The position numbers were made by a program, and so were the translations under genes. Under the pieces are notes generated by a model. The model searched no databases and was not told the DNA's origin. It saw only the letters and a list, made by a program, of their open reading frames with translations. A DNA stretch of 64,000 bases from contig CALLLW010000033.1 in the NCBI GenBank assembly GCA_938007995.1, forward strand, positions 1 to 64,000, in the 5' to 3' direction. This DNA is from an uncultured Granulosicoccaceae bacterium. Its GTDB lineage: Bacteria; Pseudomonadota; Gammaproteobacteria; Granulosicoccales; Granulosicoccaceae. This document shows, piece after piece, positions 59,139 to 64,000 of the stretch (positions are counted from its first letter, which is position 1; the number at the start of each line of letters is the position of its first letter).

Positions 59139-60512
59139 CTAGATGCCCATCACTCGCAGGATGTCCTGATAAAAAACAAAAATCATCAGCGTGCCAAGCA
59201 ATGCTATGCCGATCTGTTGACCGAAGATCTGTATTCTCTCTGACACAGGCTTGCCAGTGACCACTTCTATGGCGTAGTAAAGCAGATGCCCACCATCAAG
59301 CATCGGCACCGGGAACAAATTAAAGATACCCAGACTTATCGAAACAAGGGCTATAAAACTGAGATAGTGGTCTATGCCAACGCTGACTGATTGTCCGGCA
59401 AACTGCGCAATTGATATCGGACCACTCACCGTGTTTTTTAAAGATGCCTGACCTGTTAGCAGCTTGCCGATCATTTTTACACTGACGGACATCATCTCAA
59501 CCGTACGAGTGAACCCCATGCCCAGAGCTGTTAGTGGTGAATATCGTTCAACTGTACGGAGTTTTTCATCAATAACTTCCTGTGACTGTGTTTCTCGAGC
59601 ACCAATAAAACCGATGTTGCCATCCGGTGTTTCGCGCAGCACCGGTGTTAACGGGATAGTCAGTTCAGAATTATCCCGCAGCACTGCCAGGTTAAGTGTT
59701 TTGTTTGCGCTTGCACGAATAATGTCGACCAGTTGGCGCCAGGTAACGATAGTGACTCCATCGCTCGATAGGATCCGGTCGCCCGCCTGCAGTCCAGCAG
59801 CCTCCGCTGCACCATCCGGCACAATACCGCCGATCACCGGGTCGACGTCAGGCCACCATCGACTTAAGCCGATAGAGCCAACGATATCACCCTCTTGATT
59901 AAGCAGTTCTTTACCGAGTGTGAGCTGTCGCGTTATTGTTCCGCCGGCTTGAGTACTAACGGTGACATCCATTGCCCCACCGCCGCTGACGATGCCGTCA
60001 AGCAGACCGACATAAACAGTGTTCCAGGTTGGTGTGGCCTTGCCATTAATTTCGACAATCTGATCTTCGCGCTCGAACCCTGCGGCGGCTGCAGGTGAAC
60101 CCTCAAGCGGATCTCCAACAATAGGTGCAATGCCGGTGATACCTACGATGAAAACCAGCCAGTAAACCAGAACAGCTAGAATCAAGTTAGCCAGAGGACC
60201 GGCAATAACAATGGCAATTCTCGCCCAGACACTTTTGCGATTGAATGCACGGTGCACTTCGTTTGCTGCGACTGCGCCCTCGCGTTCGTCGAGCATTTTC
60301 ACATAACCACCAAGTGGTATCGCGGCCAGTACGTATTCTGTCTGGTCAGCACCCGCTACCTTCTTCCATAACGGTTTACCAAACCCGATGGAAAAACGCA
60401 GCACCTTAACCCCCATCTTCTTCGCTACCCAATAGTGGCCATACTCATGGATGGTCACCAGGATGCCAATGGCGATAATGAAAGCGACAACGCTTAACAA
60501 GAAACTCTGCAT
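59139..60512 (-). CDS. rseP: Sigma-E regulatory intramembrane protease RseP
   Basis: About 457 residues from ATG 60512, with AGGAG 8 bases upstream. The zinc metalloprotease motif HEYGHYWVAKKMGV lies in the first helix; two PDZ domains follow (VGDPLEGSPAAAAGFEREDQ; GIVPDGAAEAAGLQAGDRIL), then the C-terminal FPVPMLDGGHLLYYAIE with the metal-ligand Asp. RseP cuts anti-sigma factor RseA inside the membrane during envelope stress and clears signal peptides. The start is set by the RBS, dropping six residues of a longer frame. Confidence 0.95.
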   Translation of the reverse strand: MQSFLLSVVAFIIAIGILVTIHEYGHYWVAKKMGVKVLRFSIGFGKPLWKKVAGADQTEYVLAAIPLGGYVKMLDEREGAVAANEVHRAFNRKSVWARIAIVIAGPLANLILAVLVYWLVFIVGITGIAPIVGDPLEGSPAAAAGFEREDQIVEINGKATPTWNTVYVGLLDGIVSGGGAMDVTVSTQAGGTITRQLTLGKELLNQEGDIVGSIGLSRWWPDVDPVIGGIVPDGAAEAAGLQAGDRILSSDGVTIVTWRQLVDIIRASANKTLNLAVLRDNSELTIPLTPVLRETPDGNIGFIGARETQSQEVIDEKLRTVERYSPLTALGMGFTRTVEMMSVSVKMIGKLLTGQASLKNTVSGPISIAQFAGQSVSVGIDHYLSFIALVSISLGIFNLFPVPMLDGGHLLYYAIEVVTGKPVSERIQIFGQQIGIALLGTLMIFVFYQDILRVMGI

Positions 60513-60623
60513 CAAAATAACTCCTGGCACTTAATTCGGCTAGCCTGTGTTCCGCGGCTCTTCATAAGACACTGCTGCGCTGCCAGCCAGAGTCAAGATC
60601 GCAGGTACAAACTGAACGTCCGT

Positions 60624-61841
60624 TCAACCTAACGACCTCTGCTCTATAAATTCCAGCGCAAACTGACGAACTGATAGATCTAAACTGAAGAGCTCTTCGA
60701 CGTTCTGCGGCACCGTCCTTGTGAAGCTGTGCAGCGAGTGAGCATTAATCTCAGATATATCAGTATAGCTGACTCTGCCTTCGACGAATTGTTCAACCGC
60801 CACTTCATTAGCTGCATTTAGAACGCAGGTGGCGCCATTGCCTTGCCGCAGCGCCTGACGCGCCAGCGCCAGACACGGGAACCTATGCATATCCGGCGCT
60901 TCAAAATTCAAACTGCCAAGCCTGACAAAGTCGAGCGCCGCCACGCCCGCATCAATGCGGTCAGGCCAGGCCAGTGCGTTAGCGATGGGCGTTCGCATAT
61001 CAGCCTGCCCCAGTTGCGCAAGCACTGAGCCATCGATATACCGAACCATTGAGTGCACCACACTCTCAGGGTGCACGACAACCTCGATAAGACTCTCATC
61101 AAGCCCGAACAGATAACTTGCTTCAATCACTTCAAGACCTTTGTTCATCAAGGTAGCAGAGTCAATTGATACCTTGCTGCCCATATCCCAGTTGGGATGA
61201 CTGAGTGCCTGCTCAACGGTTACCGTTTTCAACTGATCTGCAGTGAACTGTCGAAACGGCCCGCCTGACGCTGTCAGTACGATAGAGGCAACTCCGCTTT
61301 GCAGGCTATTTGTCGGATTGCATCGATTGCTCTCCGGCAAACATTGAAATATCGCATTGTGTTCACTATCGACCGGAATAATACAGGCACCGCTGCGCTG
61401 CGCTGCCTGATTAAGCAAATCTCCGGCAACCACCATTGATTCTTTATTCGCAAGCAGAATTCGTTTGCCGTGCTGCGCAGCTGCCATCGTCGCAGGCAAC
61501 CCTGCAAAGCCAACAATAGACGCCATAATGGTTTGGATTGAAGGATCTACAGCGATCCGCACCAATGCATCGTCTGCAATCAACACGGTTGTACTACTAT
61601 TGGCACGACGAAGTCTGTTCGCCAACTCTTGAGCTGCATCAGAATCTGCCATCGCAGCCATCGCTGGCTTAAACTTTAAACACTGCGCGTGCAACGATTC
61701 GACATTGGTGTTCGCTGTCAGCGCCGCCACCTGAAACTGCATCTGGTTACGCTCGAGGACATCGAGTGTACTGGTGCCAATCGAACCAGTAGAACCGAAC
61801 ACGGCAACCGACTGCCGCGTTGAAGCGTTATTAGCCACCAT
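60624..61841 (-). CDS. dxr: 1-deoxy-D-xylulose 5-phosphate reductoisomerase
   Basis: 405 residues. NADPH site VFGSTGSIGTSTLDVL, LLANKESMVVAGDLL, metal and substrate site IIPVDSEHNAIFQCLPESN, then VLTASGGPFR, HPNWDMGSKVSIDSATLMNK and GLEVIEASYLFG. Dxr makes 2-C-methyl-D-erythritol 4-phosphate, the committed step of the MEP isoprenoid pathway that feeds UppS two genes upstream. Its ATG shares one base with the cdsA TAA. Confidence 0.97.
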   Translation of the reverse strand: MVANNASTRQSVAVFGSTGSIGTSTLDVLERNQMQFQVAALTANTNVESLHAQCLKFKPAMAAMADSDAAQELANRLRRANSSTTVLIADDALVRIAVDPSIQTIMASIVGFAGLPATMAAAQHGKRILLANKESMVVAGDLLNQAAQRSGACIIPVDSEHNAIFQCLPESNRCNPTNSLQSGVASIVLTASGGPFRQFTADQLKTVTVEQALSHPNWDMGSKVSIDSATLMNKGLEVIEASYLFGLDESLIEVVVHPESVVHSMVRYIDGSVLAQLGQADMRTPIANALAWPDRIDAGVAALDFVRLGSLNFEAPDMHRFPCLALARQALRQGNGATCVLNAANEVAVEQFVEGRVSYTDISEINAHSLHSFTRTVPQNVEELFSLDLSVRQFALEFIEQRSLG

Positions 61842-62662
61842 TAGAGCCAGAGAAAAGCAAAAGCAACAAACGGCAGAGCCGCCAGCAGCCCGTCAAACCG
61901 ATCCAGCACACCGCCGTGACCCGGTAGCAATGTGCCACTGTCTTTTACATCTCTGGTACGTTTTGCACGACTGATAAAAAGGTCGCCCGCAATTGACAGC
62001 ATTGCTGCAAAAACACTCATAGCAAGTATCGAGATAGCACTGACTGCTTCTGTAGCAAGAAATCCACAAGCAATAACAGCTAACAATAAAGCAGCTGCCA
62101 AACCGCCTGCCGCACCTTCAATCGTTTTACCACCACTGATCTGCACTGCGAGCTTTCGTTTACCGAACTTTCTGCCGCAAAAGTAGGCGCCGGTATCAGC
62201 AGCGGCAACCAGTGCGATGGTATAAATAACAATTGCCGGCCCTTGTGTCTGGCGTAACCAGTAAATGCAACAGACACACAACAACAGCAGAAATGACGCA
62301 GCAATAAGCAACAACCAACGTGTTTTCTCGCTACCACCAGAGTCGGTATCTGCTGCAAGTACGGGCCTTGCAACCAGATCACAGGCAATAGCAATCCATA
62401 GCGTTGTGCCTGTTAAAACCATTGCTGACAACACTGGCGCATTAATCAAAGTCATACAAACTGCAGCAACGACTGCAACAATAACTGTATAGGCTATTTT
62501 GAGCTCTCGCGGAGTAATCGCTACCAGATCGCCCCACTCCCACGCACAGGCAGTAGTTAGTGTGAGTAGAAACAGCGAGAAGAAAAAATCATTCCACCCA
62601 AGCATCGCCCAAAGAGAAACGGCTGAAAGAATAACTGCGGTAATAATGCGTTGTTTTAGCAA
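61841..62662 (-). CDS. cdsA: Phosphatidate cytidylyltransferase
   Basis: 273 residues with seven or eight membrane helices. The CDS signature is at the C-terminal side: SRAKRTRDVKDSGTLLPGHG followed by GVLDRFDGLLAALP. Upstream is VAAADTGAYFCGRKFGKRKL, the metal-binding segment. It converts phosphatidic acid to CDP-diacylglycerol, the precursor of all phospholipids. The start is TTG 62662 with AGAGA 7 bases upstream; no ATG is available near the conserved N-terminus. Confidence 0.95.
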   Translation of the reverse strand: MLKQRIITAVILSAVSLWAMLGWNDFFFSLFLLTLTTACAWEWGDLVAITPRELKIAYTVIVAVVAAVCMTLINAPVLSAMVLTGTTLWIAIACDLVARPVLAADTDSGGSEKTRWLLLIAASFLLLLCVCCIYWLRQTQGPAIVIYTIALVAAADTGAYFCGRKFGKRKLAVQISGGKTIEGAAGGLAAALLLAVIACGFLATEAVSAISILAMSVFAAMLSIAGDLFISRAKRTRDVKDSGTLLPGHGGVLDRFDGLLAALPFVAFAFLWL

Positions 62663-62693
62663 TGCAGTATCTCTTGATCGTCAATTGATACTT

Positions 62694-63419
62694 TCATGAG
62701 CTGGCTTGCACCTGCTCTCCGGTCTGCCCGAAGCGCCGCTCCCTTGCACCATAACTAAGTATCAGTTGATCCAGTTCTTCAGCAGAAAAATCAGGCCATA
62801 GAGTATCGGTGAATACAAGCTCCGTGTATGCCAGATGCCATAGCAAATAATTACTCAGGCGTTGCTCACCGCCAGTGCGAATAAACAAGTCCGGCTCAGG
62901 ACAGACAGACAACCAGGTGTGAGCACTGATTGTTGATTCAGTGATATCCGCAGGATTGATTTCACCGCTTTGCACTTTGCCGGCAATTTCACACATGGCA
63001 TTGACCAACTCAGCACGACCACCATAGTTAACGGCAATATTCAGATACATACCGTTGTTGTTTGCTGTTTTTTCTTCAGCGGTATGAATCTCATTCAGAA
63101 GGATGCCTGAAAATCTTGAAAGCTCACCGATGAACTGCACACGAATATTGTTTTCGTGCATTTTGTTTAACTCACTGCGAATGGCTTTAACAAAAAGCTC
63201 CATCAGGAAATTGACTTCCGTTTCCGGCCTGCGCCAGTTTTCACTGCTGAACGCATAAACGGTAAGCGCCTCAATTTGCAGACGCGCGCAGTGCTCAACG
63301 ATTTTACGGGTAGCTTTCATACCGGCCTGATGACCGGCACTGCGTTGCTTCCCACGCTTTTGAGCCCAGCGTCCGTTACCATCCATGATAATGGCAATGT
63401 GCCGTGGCGATTCTTTCAC
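62694..63419 (-). CDS. uppS: Isoprenyl (undecaprenyl) pyrophosphate synthase
   Basis: 241 residues. The cis-prenyltransferase marks are IAIIMDGNGRWAQKRGKQRS (catalytic Asp and phosphate-binding Gly/Arg), LTVYAFSSENWRRPETEV, and the C-terminal EPDLFIRTGGEQRLSNYLLW with FTDTLWPDFS. It makes the C55 lipid carrier for peptidoglycan and O-antigen. GTG start at 63419, as the conserved N-terminus begins right after it. Between frr and cdsA. Confidence 0.97.
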   Translation of the reverse strand: MKESPRHIAIIMDGNGRWAQKRGKQRSAGHQAGMKATRKIVEHCARLQIEALTVYAFSSENWRRPETEVNFLMELFVKAIRSELNKMHENNIRVQFIGELSRFSGILLNEIHTAEEKTANNNGMYLNIAVNYGGRAELVNAMCEIAGKVQSGEINPADITESTISAHTWLSVCPEPDLFIRTGGEQRLSNYLLWHLAYTELVFTDTLWPDFSAEELDQLILSYGARERRFGQTGEQVQASS

Positions 63420-63457
63420 GAGATACTCTGTCGACTTATTGTTAAGGCAAACGGGTA

Positions 63458-64000
63458 TCAGACTTCCATTAACTCAGCTTCTTTGCCTTTCAGCATTTCA
63501 TCGACCTTTGCAATGTACTCATCAGTGGCTTTTTGGATAAGATCCTGACCCTTGCGCTCTTCATCTTCTGAAATTTCTTTTTCTTTTTGCAGCTCTTTTA
63601 AATCACCGTTGGCATCACGACGGATATTACGCACACTGACGCGGGCATTTTCTGCCTCCTGGCGCACCACTCGCACCAGATCTTTACGACGCTCTTCTGT
63701 CAGCGGTGGCATCGGGATACGAATCACTGTACCGGCACTGGATGGATTGAGTCCGAGATCTGAATTGATAATCGCTTTTTCGATAGGTGCGACCAAATCC
63801 TTTTCCCACGGAGTCACCGTGAGTGTGCGTGAGTCTTCGATCGCGATCTTCGCCACCTGATTCAGCGCCGAAGCGTTGCCGTAATAGTCGACTTTAATAT
63901 GGTCGAGCAAACTGGTGTGAGCACGACCGGTACGGATACGTCCAAACTGATCCTGCAGCGAATCGAGACTCTTACCCATGCGGGCCGCTGCGTCTTTTTT
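63458..64000 (-). CDS. frr: Ribosome recycling factor (5' end outside window)
   Basis: The frame runs from the right edge (KKDAAAR, then [20 protein letters not shown]) to TAA at 63458-63460, with 180 residues visible; RRF is about 185, so only a few N-terminal residues are missing. Conserved segments include [37 protein letters not shown] and [23 protein letters not shown] splits post-termination ribosomes with EF-G. The internal Met at 63979 is not the real start. pyrH and tsf are expected further right. Confidence 0.96.
   Translation of the reverse strand, partial: KKDAAARMGKSLDSLQDQFGRIRTGRAHTSLLDHIKVDYYGNASALNQVAKIAIEDSRTLTVTPWEKDLVAPIEKAIINSDLGLNPSSAGTVIRIPMPPLTEERRKDLVRVVRQEAENARVSVRNIRRDANGDLKELQKEKEISEDEERKGQDLIQKATDEYIAKVDEMLKGKEAELMEV

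Overview
The window is ordinary chromosomal DNA from a Gram-negative gammaproteobacterium. The right end carries the envelope and lipid A operon frr-uppS-cdsA-dxr-rseP-bamA-skp-lpxD-fabZ-lpxA, and zipA, smc, prc and a CopD-family gene lie nearby. A PL14-type polysaccharide lyase beside an acetylesterase, and two exported proteins with GlyGly-CTERM tails, suggest a marine or polysaccharide-degrading lineage. I cannot name a genus. No rRNA, tRNA, CRISPR array, prophage or intact transposase was recognised.

Layout. 1-4.4 kb is a loose, partly decayed region: an edge-truncated XRE regulator, an exported protein, a translationally coupled micro-operon of two tiny proteins, a SPOR protein with a duplicated motif, a broken NAD(P)-dependent oxidoreductase gene, a DUF2237 gene and a 44-residue membrane protein. 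4.4-10.4 kb is the four-gene ligase-associated DNA repair operon (MBL/beta-CASP exonuclease, ATP-dependent ligase, Lhr-type DEXH helicase, PdeM phosphoesterase), flanked on both sides by 13-bp-period tandem repeats. 10.5-23 kb holds metabolic and envelope genes: GST, an MBL hydrolase, a membrane protein, an OmpR-like regulator with a degenerate receiver, Prc protease, a DapA-like aldolase, an EamA transporter, YceI, an aldo/keto reductase, an FAD oxidoreductase and a CbiX chelatase. 23-28 kb has a divergent DUF4198/HupE pair (probably Ni/Co related), an SLC13 permease and a hydrolase. 28-35 kb has an ABC exporter, the SASA esterase plus PL14 lyase pair, OsmC, a CopD-like protein and a stand-alone secretin N-domain protein. 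35.3-35.8 kb is a threefold tandem array of a 142-bp palindromic, MITE-like element; a shorter relative lies at 11.25 kb. 35.8-43.3 kb has GNAT, a PanE-like reductase, a cytochrome P450, a polar amino acid ABC system and ArgS. 43.4-44.1 kb is a frameshifted remnant of a large surface protein. Then come zipA-smc, an M23 peptidase, an astacin-like protease and lpxB (+), which converges on the lipid A/Bam operon (-) that runs off the right edge.

Gene cooperation. The repair operon is a coupled cassette with one-base stop/start overlaps. The right-hand operon makes and assembles the outer membrane: undecaprenyl and CDP-DAG precursors, isoprenoid entry, sigma-E protease, Bam complex, periplasmic chaperone and lipid A acylation. 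lpxB, normally downstream of lpxA, is inverted here. The most unusual signals are non-coding: at least five intergenic loci with degenerate tandem repeats built on a 13-bp (or 13+7-bp) period, and the tandem palindromic element.
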